Source: Mercurialis annua
Lineage: Eukaryota; Streptophyta; Magnoliopsida; Malpighiales; Euphorbiaceae
Length of the DNA stretch: 64,000 nucleotides
NCBI RefSeq assembly: GCF_937616625.2
Contig: NC_065576.1
Location: 4,404,501-4,468,500 of the forward strand
Direction: 5' to 3'
Shown here: piece by piece, positions 22,958 through 33,438 of the stretch
Position numbering within the stretch: the first letter of the stretch is position 1
Layout: each line of letters starts with the position of its first letter
Program-made: the position numbers and the translations under genes
Notes under the pieces: model-generated
What the model saw: only the letters and a program-made list of their open reading frames with translations
The model's database searches: none
What the model was told of the DNA's origin: nothing

Positions 22958-25900
22958 ATGGATCCCCCACGAGATAATACTCTACTAGCTACCAACCGAG
23001 AAGACAGGGAAACAGAACCGCCGGCCCTAAATCTGTTTCCCCCAACCAGCGAGGAAGGAGAAACCAGCGACCCCCTGGCGATAAGACAGACGATACCTCT
23101 GATAGCCATAGCACCTGATGAAGAGCCAATCAACAACCAAGCAATGTTCAAGGCTTTCCTAGAAATCACCAGTCTACTCAAAGACATCAAACAAAGTATC
23201 TCGTTAAAATCGCCAGAGCAGGGATCAGCGAAATCACCAGTACAGAAGTCAACGTCAACCATTGACAAGGGAAAAGAACCGATGCGAGAAGAAGATGCCC
23301 CTGGAAATTCCGCAAGGAAACAAAATGCCCCCATCGTAATTCCAGACGAAGAACGTTGGATGGATGAACAGCACACCCTCAAAGGCGGAGAAGAGCATCT
23401 GGAGGAAAAAGTCCGCCAAGTCATGAGCAGGCTTGGAATAAGATGTGAAGACGTGGACATCTCTCTTCGAAGTGACTCACCACTCGCAGATTTCATCATC
23501 TCTCACAAGTTCCCTACAAAGTTCAGATACCCCCCAAATTTGGAGTCATACGATGGAACAGGCTGTCCCAAGAGCCATATTCACAAATTCCAAACGGTGA
23601 TCAATGTTCAGACAAACTTGGATCACGTACTATGCAAACTTTTTCCTACTACCTTAAAAGGTCTGGCGCAGGAATGGTACCAGAGTTTAAAGCCAGGATC
23701 AGTGCTGACGTTCAAACAATTCTCAGGACTTTTCCAGGCTAGATTCGTAGCATGCATCCCTCAAAAGAAGCTATCCACAGATCTGCTGGCCATCATGCAA
23801 TGGGAAGGAGAGACACTCAGGAAGTACGTGGAAAGATTCAATAAGGAGGCGATGCAGATAGAAGACCTGAGCCAGGAGATCGCCTATACAACATTACTCA
23901 ATGGAACTACCAACTCCGACCTACGAAAGGAATTGTTGGCTAAATCACCAAAATCATTTACCACACTGATGACCATCGCGCATACACATATCAGAGTGGA
24001 TGATGGCCAGAGAGAGATAGAGAATCGCCTCGGACGGGTAGAAGAACGAACGTTTGTAGAAAGAAGAAATGGGGACAGATCGCCCATAGGAAAGAGGTTC
24101 GGAGAAAAAGGCAACGACCCTTTCAGAAATAAAAGGAAAAAAGACGAAGATAGGCGATATACGCCCCTGAACACAACCAGAACCAACGTACTGTTTTGGG
24201 TAAAAGACAGCCGAGAGAAGGTCAGATGGCCAAGGAAGATGAACGCTGCATCAGCCAGCAAAAGAGACAATAGCAAATACTGTGAATTTCACAGAGACAA
24301 CGGCCACACCACAGATGAATGCTGGCACCTGAAGGAGGAGATAGAGAAGCTGATAGAAAGGGGATCCCTTTCCCAGTTCGTAAAAAGGGACACCGAAGCC
24401 AGAGAAACGGAGTCAGAAAGAAAGAAAGAGCGGAAAGAAGAAATCGCCAGAAGACCCAGACCAGAGCCAGCAGGCGTGGTTAACGTAATCATGGGCGGAT
24501 CGACCGGAGGAGACAGCAATACTACAAGGAAGAAAGCTGCAAGAACAGTCTACTCGGTTAGCCCAGGCGCACCGAATGCTAAGAAATTCAGAAGCGTATC
24601 TTTTTCGGAGGTCGATAGTCGTGGCTTATCAGTCCCCCATGAGGACGCCCTAGTTGTCAAGGGGCGACTCAACAATTTCGAGGTATCTCGGATGCTCGTA
24701 GACACGGGAAGTTCGGTGAACATGATCACGATGGAGGTGTTCGGCAGAATTGGACTCAAGAAAGAAAATTTGACACATGTCTCTACTCCACTAGTGGGAC
24801 TAGGAGGCAAATCTGTGCAGGTGGAAGGATCACTGGAGATAAACATCCAACTGGGGGATGGAGAGATCTACAAAGAGATCCGAGCAGAATTCATGGTGGT
24901 CAATATGGATTTCGCATACAACGCAATTCTCGGAAGGCCACTCTTGCACGATACGTGCGCATCCATTTGCATGAGGTACCTACTGATGAAAATCCCAACC
25001 AGAGAAGGCGATGCCGAAGTCAGAGGATGCCAAAAGTCAGCCAGAGAGGCATACTTTACAGCTCTCAGGAAAGTATATATAACCTTGCCAGTACTAACAA
25101 TGGAACCTCCAGAGAAGAAGGAAAGGGCGGAGCATTATGGGCGAACTGAGAAAATCGAACTATCCCCAGGAAAGGAGATAGAAGTGGGAGATGAGCCAGA
25201 AGAAGAAATCAAACGATCTCTGACCAAAAACCTCAGGTCGCTTGGAGACTCCTTTGCCTGGACAACAGACGAATTGATCGGAGTAGACCCGGACGTCATA
25301 TGTCATCGGTTAAACATAGCGACCGACGCGAAGGCAGTGATACAAAAGAAGAGAAGGCACTCGCCCGAAAAACAACTCGCCATCGCAGAAGAGATCGCCC
25401 GGTTAAAAGCAGCAAACGTGATCAAAGACGCCTATTACCCCAAGTGGGTAGCAAATGTGGTGATGGTAAAAAAGTCCAATGGCACTTACCGAATGTGCGT
25501 GGACTTCACAGATCTGAATAAAGCATGCCCCAAAGACAGTTTCCCACTTCCACACATTGATCAGTTAGTAGACTCCACAGCAGGTCACGCCCTCTATACA
25601 TTCCTAGATGCCAAGGCGGGATATCACCAGATACCCATGGCACCTGAAGATCAGGAGAAGACGGCCTTCATAACGGACCAGGGATTATTTTGTTACAAGA
25701 TGATGCCCTTCGGTCTGAAGAACGCAGGAGCCACATATCAGCGGCTGGTGAACTCAATATTCAGAGATCAGATAGGAAAACACATGGAAGTTTATGTGGA
25801 TGACATGATTATCAAGAGCATCCGAGCTGAAGACCACCCAACAGATGTGAAGATAGTCCTGGAGACGCTAAAGAGATACCAGCTAAAACTCAATCCGGAA

Positions 25901-28345
25901 AAGTGCGTATTCGGAGTACCGGCAGGCAAGTTCTTGGGGTACATGGTCTCTCAGAGGGGTATCGAGGCTAACCCAGATAAAATCGAAGCGGTCTTAAAAA
26001 TGACACCGCCACGGAGCATACATGAAGTCCAGAAGCTCAACGGCCGGATCACTGCCCTAGGTCGGTTCATGTCCTGCTCCGCAAAACGATGCCTGCCTTT
26101 CTTCAAAACCCTGAAACAGATCAAGAACTTCACATGGACCGCAGAATGCCAGCAGGCGTTTGAAGAATTGAAAAGCTTCCTATCCTCGCCCCCACTGTTG
26201 GCGAGACCGGATCCGGGCGACGTGTTATATTTATACATCTCTTGCTCTGACGAAACAATAGCAGGAGTATTGGTGTCGGAAAAGGAAGGCGAACAATACC
26301 CGATCTACTACATCAGCAAAGTACTCAGAGATGCGGAGCTGAGATACCCGAAGTTGGAGAAGCTGGCGCTATGCGTATACACCGCCACCATCAAGCTCCG
26401 ACATTACTTCGAAGGGCACCAAGTCATTGTACGGACCGACCAACCATTACGAAAAATCCTCCAGAAGGCAGAGACAAGTGGACGCATAGCAGAATGGGCC
26501 GTCAAAATAGGAAGTCTGGGCGTTATCTATGAAGCTCGGAAAGCACTGAAAGCACAAGCACTAGCCGACTTCTTCGCTGAACTAACATTCAAAGAACCCA
26601 TGGAGGACAAAACGACTCCCTGGGAGATGCACGTCGATGGAGCAGTTTGCGGAGAAGGAGCAGGCATCGGAGTCGTGCTCAAAGGACCAGGAAGAATCCA
26701 AATGGAATACTCAGCAAGACTCGAATTTCCAGCTTCCAACAATGTTGCGGAATATGAGGCGCTGATAACAGGGTTGCAATTATGCGAAGAACTCAACATC
26801 TCCGAAGTCCAAATCTGCAGTGATTCACAACTGGTCGTGAACCAAGTCTCGGGGAACTTCGAAGTAAAGGAAGCTACGTTGAAAAAGTACGCCAAGCAGG
26901 CCAAAACCTTCTTTGCCAATAATGGGCGATCCTGGTCGCTACAGCAAATACCCAGAGCAATGAACGGAAGGTCAGACGAATTGGCAAAGTGGGCAGCAAC
27001 AAAGAATTACGACTCAATGAGAAACATTCCTCATGAAATCAAACGACAGCCTAGCTTTCAAGAAGAAATTGAGGAGGGCGAAGTACTGATGGTAGAAGGG
27101 GAAGAAACCTGGATGTCCCCCCTCACAGCATACCTGGCTAATGGAGTACTCCCCGAGGATAAGAAGGAAGCCAAAAGGATAGTGATACTCTCATCAAAGT
27201 TCGGAATATACAACGGCCAGCTGTACAAACGGTCATTCACCCATCCCTGGCTAAGATGTGTGAACAGAGAAGAAGGGGAGTACATCATGAAAGAATTACA
27301 TGAGGGGACCTGCGGAGCACATGACGGAGCATCAACACTGGTCAGGAAAGCACTGTTACAAGGCTATTATTGGCCCACGATGAAAGAACAAGCTACAACG
27401 CTAGTAAGGGGATGCTGGCCTTGCCAGCAACATGCCTTGGTACCAAGGAAGCAAGCTTCAGAAATGAAACCCATCGGCAGTGCATGGCCGTTCGCCCAGT
27501 GGGGTATGGACATCCTGGGACCTCTCCCTTTGGCCACAGGACAACGGAAGTTCCTGGTAGTGGCAATCGACCACTTCACCAAGTGGATAGAAGCAGAACC
27601 ACTGGCAAAAATCACCCAACAACGCATAACTAACTTTTTCTTTAGATCTATCTTGTGCAGGTTTGGAATACCGAAGGTGCTGATCACAGACAACGGAAAG
27701 CAGTTCGACTCAGCAAAGTTTAGAAAGTTTTGTGCCGAGTATCAAATCGACCTAAGGTTCACTTCGGTGTACCATCCACAATCGAATGGGCAAACCGAAG
27801 TGGCCAACAGAATCCTACTGGCCGGACTAAAAAGAAGACTAGACGAGTGCAAAGGAAGATGGGTAGAAGAACTCTACAGTGTCCTATGGAACTACCGTAC
27901 CACCCCTAGAGAATCAACGGGCGAAACTCCATTCGCCCTAGCCTATGGAACGGAGGCTGTAATTCCTGTAGAGATCGGCGCACCCACGCCAAGGACCGAA
28001 GACAACCAGCTAAACCTAGAAGAAAACGAAGAAGAGCTCAGGAACAATCTAGATCTCCTGGTTGAAAAAATCAACAGATCAGACATCAGGATGGAAGCCT
28101 ACAGACAAAAGATGGCCAAACATTTCAACAGCCATGTAAAGAAAAGAAAATTCAAACTAGGTGACCTAGTCATGCGAAAAACCGAAGTGAAAAAAGGAGA
28201 AGCAGGAAGTGGAAAACTGCAGCCAAACTGGGAAGGACCTTACACCATCAGCGAGGTCATCAAAGAAGGAACATTTAAAATCACCAACTCCATGGGAAGA
28301 ATCATACCAAGGACATGGAACGCCAACAACTTGAGGAAAATTTAG
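22958..28345 (+). CDS. gag-pol: Gag-Pol polyprotein of Tat-lineage Ty3/gypsy element
   Basis: A single open frame of 1795 codons with no stop or frameshift. The open frame continues upstream through the primer site into the LTR, but the first ATG is 22958, after the LTR, and that start is chosen. Domains in order: Gag (core with EWYQSLKPGS near 240-250) and a zinc knuckle C442-H445-H450-C455; aspartic protease with DTGSS at 582-586; reverse transcriptase with YVDD at 946-949; ancestral RNase H; a second archaeal-type RNase H from about 1222 with HVDGA (D1227); integrase with zinc-binding HHCC from H1448 and catalytic D1518, D1578 and E1614 (D-D-35-E). It ends 8 codons after a TWNANNLRK motif that closes the integrase C-terminal region. 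All catalytic residues I can check are present, so it may be an active element. Gag and Pol are fused in frame without a visible frameshift signal. Confidence 0.95.
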   Translation: MDPPRDNTLLATNREDRETEPPALNLFPPTSEEGETSDPLAIRQTIPLIAIAPDEEPINNQAMFKAFLEITSLLKDIKQSISLKSPEQGSAKSPVQKSTSTIDKGKEPMREEDAPGNSARKQNAPIVIPDEERWMDEQHTLKGGEEHLEEKVRQVMSRLGIRCEDVDISLRSDSPLADFIISHKFPTKFRYPPNLESYDGTGCPKSHIHKFQTVINVQTNLDHVLCKLFPTTLKGLAQEWYQSLKPGSVLTFKQFSGLFQARFVACIPQKKLSTDLLAIMQWEGETLRKYVERFNKEAMQIEDLSQEIAYTTLLNGTTNSDLRKELLAKSPKSFTTLMTIAHTHIRVDDGQREIENRLGRVEERTFVERRNGDRSPIGKRFGEKGNDPFRNKRKKDEDRRYTPLNTTRTNVLFWVKDSREKVRWPRKMNAASASKRDNSKYCEFHRDNGHTTDECWHLKEEIEKLIERGSLSQFVKRDTEARETESERKKERKEEIARRPRPEPAGVVNVIMGGSTGGDSNTTRKKAARTVYSVSPGAPNAKKFRSVSFSEVDSRGLSVPHEDALVVKGRLNNFEVSRMLVDTGSSVNMITMEVFGRIGLKKENLTHVSTPLVGLGGKSVQVEGSLEINIQLGDGEIYKEIRAEFMVVNMDFAYNAILGRPLLHDTCASICMRYLLMKIPTREGDAEVRGCQKSAREAYFTALRKVYITLPVLTMEPPEKKERAEHYGRTEKIELSPGKEIEVGDEPEEEIKRSLTKNLRSLGDSFAWTTDELIGVDPDVICHRLNIATDAKAVIQKKRRHSPEKQLAIAEEIARLKAANVIKDAYYPKWVANVVMVKKSNGTYRMCVDFTDLNKACPKDSFPLPHIDQLVDSTAGHALYTFLDAKAGYHQIPMAPEDQEKTAFITDQGLFCYKMMPFGLKNAGATYQRLVNSIFRDQIGKHMEVYVDDMIIKSIRAEDHPTDVKIVLETLKRYQLKLNPEKCVFGVPAGKFLGYMVSQRGIEANPDKIEAVLKMTPPRSIHEVQKLNGRITALGRFMSCSAKRCLPFFKTLKQIKNFTWTAECQQAFEELKSFLSSPPLLARPDPGDVLYLYISCSDETIAGVLVSEKEGEQYPIYYISKVLRDAELRYPKLEKLALCVYTATIKLRHYFEGHQVIVRTDQPLRKILQKAETSGRIAEWAVKIGSLGVIYEARKALKAQALADFFAELTFKEPMEDKTTPWEMHVDGAVCGEGAGIGVVLKGPGRIQMEYSARLEFPASNNVAEYEALITGLQLCEELNISEVQICSDSQLVVNQVSGNFEVKEATLKKYAKQAKTFFANNGRSWSLQQIPRAMNGRSDELAKWAATKNYDSMRNIPHEIKRQPSFQEEIEEGEVLMVEGEETWMSPLTAYLANGVLPEDKKEAKRIVILSSKFGIYNGQLYKRSFTHPWLRCVNREEGEYIMKELHEGTCGAHDGASTLVRKALLQGYYWPTMKEQATTLVRGCWPCQQHALVPRKQASEMKPIGSAWPFAQWGMDILGPLPLATGQRKFLVVAIDHFTKWIEAEPLAKITQQRITNFFFRSILCRFGIPKVLITDNGKQFDSAKFRKFCAEYQIDLRFTSVYHPQSNGQTEVANRILLAGLKRRLDECKGRWVEELYSVLWNYRTTPRESTGETPFALAYGTEAVIPVEIGAPTPRTEDNQLNLEENEEELRNNLDLLVEKINRSDIRMEAYRQKMAKHFNSHVKKRKFKLGDLVMRKTEVKKGEAGSGKLQPNWEGPYTISEVIKEGTFKITNSMGRIIPRTWNANNLRKI

Positions 28346-28880
28346 TCACAATGGGTCGCCATCAGACATGATTAGTTATTCCTTAAGAAGTAGCATAATT
28401 AGTCAAGCAGTGTTTAGTTTCAATATTGTATTTCAATTCCTCCAAGTGATGTTTAATCACAGCATTGTTTCAATTTCTACAAGTGATGTTTCATCACATT
28501 ATTGTATTTGAAATTATGCAAGTATTTTAATTTACCCTTGCTCGGACAAGGAATTTCCACAGATATCATCTCTTTACCATAGTTACTGATTACTTAAAAT
28601 ATTTCCAAAGAGGAGAACTGACGAGTTCATTCCCAAAAAAGGAAAATACACAGTCAAAATATATATATCGCCTAAAATAAAGAGAACATAGAAGCTAACT
28701 GTCTCAAAAATAAAGAAGGCAAAAACGATATATATTAAAAAGAGGGCAAATGCCCCACAGAAATTACAAAGGAAAGTAAAATTCCTAACAAAAGAAAAGA
28801 TACAAATGTACAAGGTACATAACAAAAAAAAAAAAAAAAGAAAGGAAAATTCTTCCTATACAAAAACTAAAAAGAGGAGT
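28346..28880. other. Spacer between pol and the antisense gene
   Basis: Two convergent coding regions meet here. The first half has three loosely repeated blocks with CAAGTGATGTTT and ATCACA. The second half is A-rich with a run of about 17 A at 28824-28841, which is a poly-T stretch downstream of the antisense gene. No further gene is seen. Confidence 0.5.
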
Positions 28881-30741
28881 CTAAAGCTTGATGATCTCTG
28901 GCTCGACCTTCTCCGGAGCAGCCTCTTTGTTCCCCTCCAAAACATTTGGGACAGATAGCCCCTCCTGCGAACCCCGCCTGGCTGAAGAAGAAGCATCAAC
29001 AGAAATGTTGCCAGAACGGGTGGGAGAAGGGACATCGGCAAGACTAAGAGGATCGGACCCTGGGAGGATGGACTCCAGATCAGAAGGCCGATCCAATAAG
29101 TCCAGAGCAGCAAAAGGCCGCTCCGAAGATATAAGCAAGCCAAAGTCCTTCTCCTCAGGACTACCTCCCAAACCAGGAACAAGAGACTTCTCACCAGCCT
29201 TGGCAGGTTCCTGGACCCCTTGGGCAGACTGCTTGGCCTCCTCAGCAGCACCTCCACCATTTTCAGACTTGATGGAAACAAACAAGTCTTCAGGGGAATC
29301 CGGCTCGCTCTCACTGTTGACCCCAGAAGGAAAGCCGTACAAAAAGTCAACGTCACCATCAGGATGACGTTCCAAGTAAGTGCCCACAATAGCCTCAGTA
29401 AAATCAGTCAGATCGTTGGCCAGCTGGGCGGTATTGCGGCGACGTCTTTCCTTCTCACGAGTCAGTCGACCCCGCTTCAAATAAAGCTTTTTCTCAGCAG
29501 CAGACACCTTCTCAGTAAGAGCCAGGACGGTGGTGTCAAATTCCTTTTTCAGCTCCTCATAATCACTCCCCTTGACCACCACCTCCGCGGATAAACTCTT
29601 GTTCTCCTTTTTAAGGCGGGCGACCTCAGCAGATAGCACCTGCTGCTGCTTGACAGCACTCTCCCTTTCTTTCGACAACCGATCCAAATCAGCGCGAAGA
29701 GAGGTTTGCTTAGGAGCACATCCACCGTGCTCAGCTTTAAGAGAGTCATGCTTCCCCTTCAAAAGCTTGTACTCCGCCCTCAGCTTAGCCAGAATATCCT
29801 CGTCATTCAGACGGTTCGAGCAGTATTGGCGGAGGGCGAACCCGGCCTAAAAACAAAATAAAGTAACCATTAATAAAAAAAAAAGGAGAAAGAAGAAGGA
29901 AAGGAGAAAAAGGCACTAAAATAATCACCCTTAGCAGGCCGGTATAGCAGTCGTCGATCAGCACGTCGTCCGGCCTTCTCAGATAATAATCGACATCAGA
30001 AGGGCAGCAAGAACCCCTAAAGATGTCAGCCGCAACAGCCGGACAACGGCTAGTGGCCTCCATCCCATACTTTTGGAGGATGAGGTCGACCTGAGTCACC
30101 ATGACATCCTTCCGAGGTTTTTTCATGGAAGGACCCTCCTCAGCAACATCCTCGCCCCCAGAGGAAGGAGCTCGTCTCTTCGAGCCCGAAGAAGCAGTCA
30201 GCACAGCTGGAGGAGGAGGAGGAGGAATAGACTTAGAATTTTTATCCCTCGAGGGAACCTCCATCTTGTCCTTCCCTTTGCCAATATAAGAGGGAACAGC
30301 AGAAGAAGGAGGACTCAGAACAGGCTCCCTAATGGTAAAACCAGGAAGTACCACCCTGGGAGCAACAGGAGGAGTTGGGGCAGAGCCATCATCCTTCTGG
30401 GAAGAAGACAGCTTATTTCCGGAAGGAACATCGCCCCCCTTCTTTTGAGGTCCCTTCCCCACGTCGGATAATTTCGCAGAGACAGCTTGGGCGAGAGCCT
30501 CCTTCTGCTTCACCTCTTTCTCTCGGCGAGCTCTTCTATCTTCCATAACCTTCTGTTGGAGCTCCTTGAAGTCAACCACTGAAAATTCCAGGAAAATAAA
30601 CAAATATCAGGAACTAAAGATCTGAACACAAAGATAACAAAAGCTTCATGGTACAAACAAGGTACCAGAAGGACTAAGGGGCATAGAAGAAATATTAAGG
30701 GGAGAAGAAAGAGGAGGTTCGCCATCATCAGGAAACTCGCC

Positions 30742-30823
30742 CTCTTTGAGAGGTGAAGTTTCCTGCTTGTCGTCATTCTTCACTCTTTGAGAGGTGAAGT
30801 TTCCTGCTTGTCGTCATTCTTCT
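30742..30823. repeat. 41-bp tandem duplication
   Basis: Copy one is 30742-30782 and copy two is 30783-30823. The first 39 bases of the two copies are identical. It lies in exon 1 of the antisense gene and, because 41 is not a multiple of three, breaks its frame. Confidence 0.95.
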
Positions 30824-31762
30824 TCTTCTTCTTCCCCTTCTTGCCACTCTTCACTCTCCTGCTTCTCTTAGAAGCAACGCCCTGATCCCAGCCAAAATAT
30901 TGCTCAATAAGCTTCACCACATGAACCTTCCCGCCATCCCGGAGCAAAGTCAACGTTGCCTGATCATCCTCGCTCAATACAACCTTGTCCAGTTTCCTTG
31001 GACCTTCCAAAAATACATTGGGGATGGAACCCCAGCCCCCTTTCTGTTTAGCAATCACAAAAGAACCTTTCCACCGCTTCAGAGAATTGGGATTGCCACA
31101 AAAAGGAGATCGGCTAGGTTGCAGATAGAAGAACTCATCACTTTTCTTCCTCCCAAGAGAATATATCGCCCGGACAATTTCATAGCCAACCGACCTCTTC
31201 AGATGGAGCCCACGAATGAAAATCCCCGTTAAATGGCGATGGGCGTTAGGGTGAAGTTGACCCAAGGGAATTTTAAAATGGTCGAACACCATCTGCGTAA
31301 AGCCATCAAGGGGCAGCCTCAAGCCTGCTTCAAAATCTTCTATAAAAATCAACTGCTCATCGGCATCTAAGACTTGGTCAACAGCCGATCCTTCAAGAGG
31401 AATCCGGATCCCGATGGTGGAGGGAATCTCGTACCTCGCCCTAATCCATGCTTGGGAACTTTGACCGAGGACGATGGGCCACTCAGACAAAGGTTTTTTC
31501 TTACTAGAAGATACCTCGGAGGAGGCTTTACGTCTCTCCAAAACAAAATCCTCCTCATCCCCTTCATCATCGCCCAGTTCACCATCTCCGGCCTCATCTT
31601 CACCAGCATCCTCAAGGGGAGCCTCACCCTCTAGCCCTCTGTCATCAGCACCCTCCTCGCTATCAGGGATCACCTTTTGAGACAACCCTTCCTCGTCCGA
31701 TGACAATTCCACAAGGGTAGCGAGTGGAACAGGGTAAGTAGGGTCACTGGAAGAACTCTCAG

Positions 31763-31798
31763 AAGAAGAAGAAGAAGAAGAAGAAGAAGAAGAAGGAG
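31763..31798. repeat. (GAA)n microsatellite
   Basis: A run of AGA/GAA triplets that encodes the Ser-rich stretch near the N-terminus of the antisense gene. Confidence 0.85.
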
Positions 31799-31826
31799 AA
31801 GACACTGAAATCTTCACTGTAGACAT

Positions 31827-32244
31827 CCTAAAAATACACTATCTGAAAGCAAACAAGAAGAGGGAAACAAGAAGACAAACAAAAATAGCTAAGCCACTTA
31901 CTGATTAAAAGAGAAAGTCTGGTGCTATGTAACTCGAAGAAAGCCTGGCTGAAGAAACAAATCAACAAAAGAAGAGAATCAGATAGAAAAATCGAGAGTA
32001 AGAAATTTTTAAATTAAAAGATAAGTACCTCTTTTATACCCCCAGATAGACACTCGAATGCCTGACAGCAGAAAACTCCTCGAAATAATCAATGAGAAAC
32101 CAAAGGTCGCGTTCTTTTATAGTCGAAAAACGCTTCAGATTCGTAACCGTTGAAGGAAACGTTTGGAATTCAAATCATTTCGAAAATTTCGGAAATTCGA
32201 ATTTTGAAATTTGGCGCTTCAAGTCTTTGACTTAGCAAGATTAC
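31827..32244 (-). other. Likely promoter and 5' UTR region of the antisense gene
   Basis: Non-coding stretch between the antisense start codon and the 3' LTR. Around 32030-32260 the composition is less A-rich. If the antisense gene is transcribed, its promoter must lie here or in the 3' LTR read backwards. I cannot point to a clear TATA box on the minus strand. Confidence 0.3.
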
Positions 32245-32253
32245 AGGGGGGGA
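32245..32253 (+). other. Polypurine tract of Tat element
   Basis: AGGGGGGGA, ending four bases before the 3' LTR, the expected position for plus-strand priming. Confidence 0.75.
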
Positions 32254-32257
32254 CATC

Positions 32258-32715
32258 TGATACCGACCTAATAATATTCGAACTCCAAGCATCGCCTAAC
32301 GAATGCTATGCTCGCCCAACGGGTCTCCAAATCTCCCATCGCCCATGTCTGTCTCGGGCGGACTCATCCAGGTCTGCCATCTAGGCGACCTCATCCACTC
32401 CGTTCCCTGACACCCACTACCCGGGATAATCGGGAACGTGCCTTCACCATTATCAATAATCGTGGGGCAAACCCACGATTTACCAGATAACCACCGCCTT
32501 AAACTCATTATAAAAGGAAGCCACCGAATGCTGAGAAGGGTAAGCAGAAATCAGACTTAAATACTCTTACAGTCATTTACCTACCAAAAAACACTCTCTG
32601 ACTTAAGCATCGGAGTGGCTTTCAGGCTGAGCAAGCCTGAGGTCCTTTGAGCTTATATTTGTTACTTGTGCAGGAAAAACAGTACAGGCGACCCCTTAAA
32701 GATCGACCTGTATCA
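32258..32715 (+). repeat. 3' LTR of Tat element
   Basis: 458 bp, identical to the 5' LTR except at 32593 (A for C). It is followed by the target duplication ATACT and then the right part of the interrupted hAT element. Confidence 0.95.
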
Positions 32716-33438
32716 ATACTCTAAATCAACTCTAAACCCTACTATTTCATTTATTCGGCGCCGATGAAGACCAAGCGAGATCGGATGATGACGGTAGGGT
32801 GGAGATCGGCCGTTGATAGAGTGAAGATTGTCGATTTCTCTCCGAATTTTTTAGTACATGTAGAAAGTTTGTTTTGAATTTTTGAAGCTATTTGTAATCG
32901 TTAAGTGTTTGTATTGAATTTATTACTTAATTATATTGTTGATTTCAGATTTATGTTTTGAAAGAGAAATAAGCTTGTAATACAAAACCATTTTTGAGTG
33001 ATGTAGAAGGTTTGCTGAGAATTTTTTTCTGGATCTTTAATCTGCTTTTGAAATTTCGGTTTAAATGACTCGGTTCGGTCGGTTAAAACCGAAATTTCGG
33101 TGTACCGAACCGACAAAACCGTTCACCGAAATAGGTGGTTTGGTTTCTATTAAATAGGGATGGTTTGGTTCGGTTATGGCAGATTGCACTCCAAACCGAA
33201 CCGAACCGTGCACACCCCTAATACTATTAGCTATAAGGCACAGTGGCACATTTATGATAACACCGTGTTGGGTTTCAATGCATAACTCAAATTGGATGCC
33301 AAGTCTATTAATGGTTGAAACCGAACAAGTCTATCTCATGCTAATTTTTTTCCACAGATAAAAAAAAATAATACATGGACAACTAAAATAATTAATAACC
33401 TTAAACTAACTCATATCAAAAATTTCTTAATCTACATA

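Larger units (their letters stand above)
28881..31826 (-). pseudogene. Antisense gene of Tat element (gypsy-type transposon domain, coiled coil), frameshifted
   Basis: Three exons on the minus strand: 31826-30666, 30578-29929 and 29846-28881, with two small GT-AG introns of 87 and 82 bp in compatible phases. Exon 1 begins with a Ser-rich run encoded by a (GAA)n tract, then an acidic segment, then a domain (about 120-330) with GQLHPNAHRHLTGIFIRG and KRWKGSFVI. This fits the plant 'putative gypsy type transposon' domain known from antisense frames of Tat elements. It ends in a Lys-rich, NLS-like tail. Exon 2 has a poly-Pro run. Exon 3 encodes a long Glu/Lys/Leu coiled coil. A 41-bp tandem duplication (30742-30823) causes a frameshift and an immediate TGA at the end of the first exon's frame. 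The exons total 2777 nt; minus 41 this is exactly 912 codons, so the gene was otherwise intact. The function is unknown; DNA or RNA binding is only a guess. Confidence 0.75.
22425..32715 (+). mobile_element. Complete Ty3/gypsy retrotransposon, Tat lineage
   Basis: Length 10,291 bp, flanked by a perfect 5-bp target duplication ATACT (22420-22424 and 32716-32720). Order: 5' LTR, primer binding site, gag-pol, antisense gene, polypurine tract, 3' LTR. Tat affiliation rests on the second, archaeal-type RNase H domain after the ancestral RNase H, the CX2HX4HX4C Gag knuckle, and the extra antisense gene between pol and the 3' LTR; all three are known for this lineage. The LTRs differ at one of 458 bases, so insertion is recent. 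Confidence 0.95.
22105..33220. mobile_element. Non-autonomous hAT element split by a Tat retrotransposon
   Basis: The left end TAGGGGTGAGCAAAAACCG (22105) and right end CGGTTCGGTTTGG-type sequence in inverse, closing with GTGCACACCCCTA (33220), are flanked by an exact 8-bp target duplication ATACTATT (22097-22104 and 33221-33228), as for hAT transposons. Subterminal AACCGAAC repeats are abundant on both sides. Without the 10,291-bp retrotransposon and its 5-bp duplication the element is 820 bp. The interior has a CT-rich stretch near 22330-22424 and a GC-richer patch at 32755-32830, but no transposase. Confidence 0.88.

Noticed and set aside
22789..23499. 236-codon frame on the minus strand of gag
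   Set aside because: Shadow of the GC-richer gag coding sequence; no known motif. Other minus-strand frames at 23.9-27.7 kb are rejected for the same reason.
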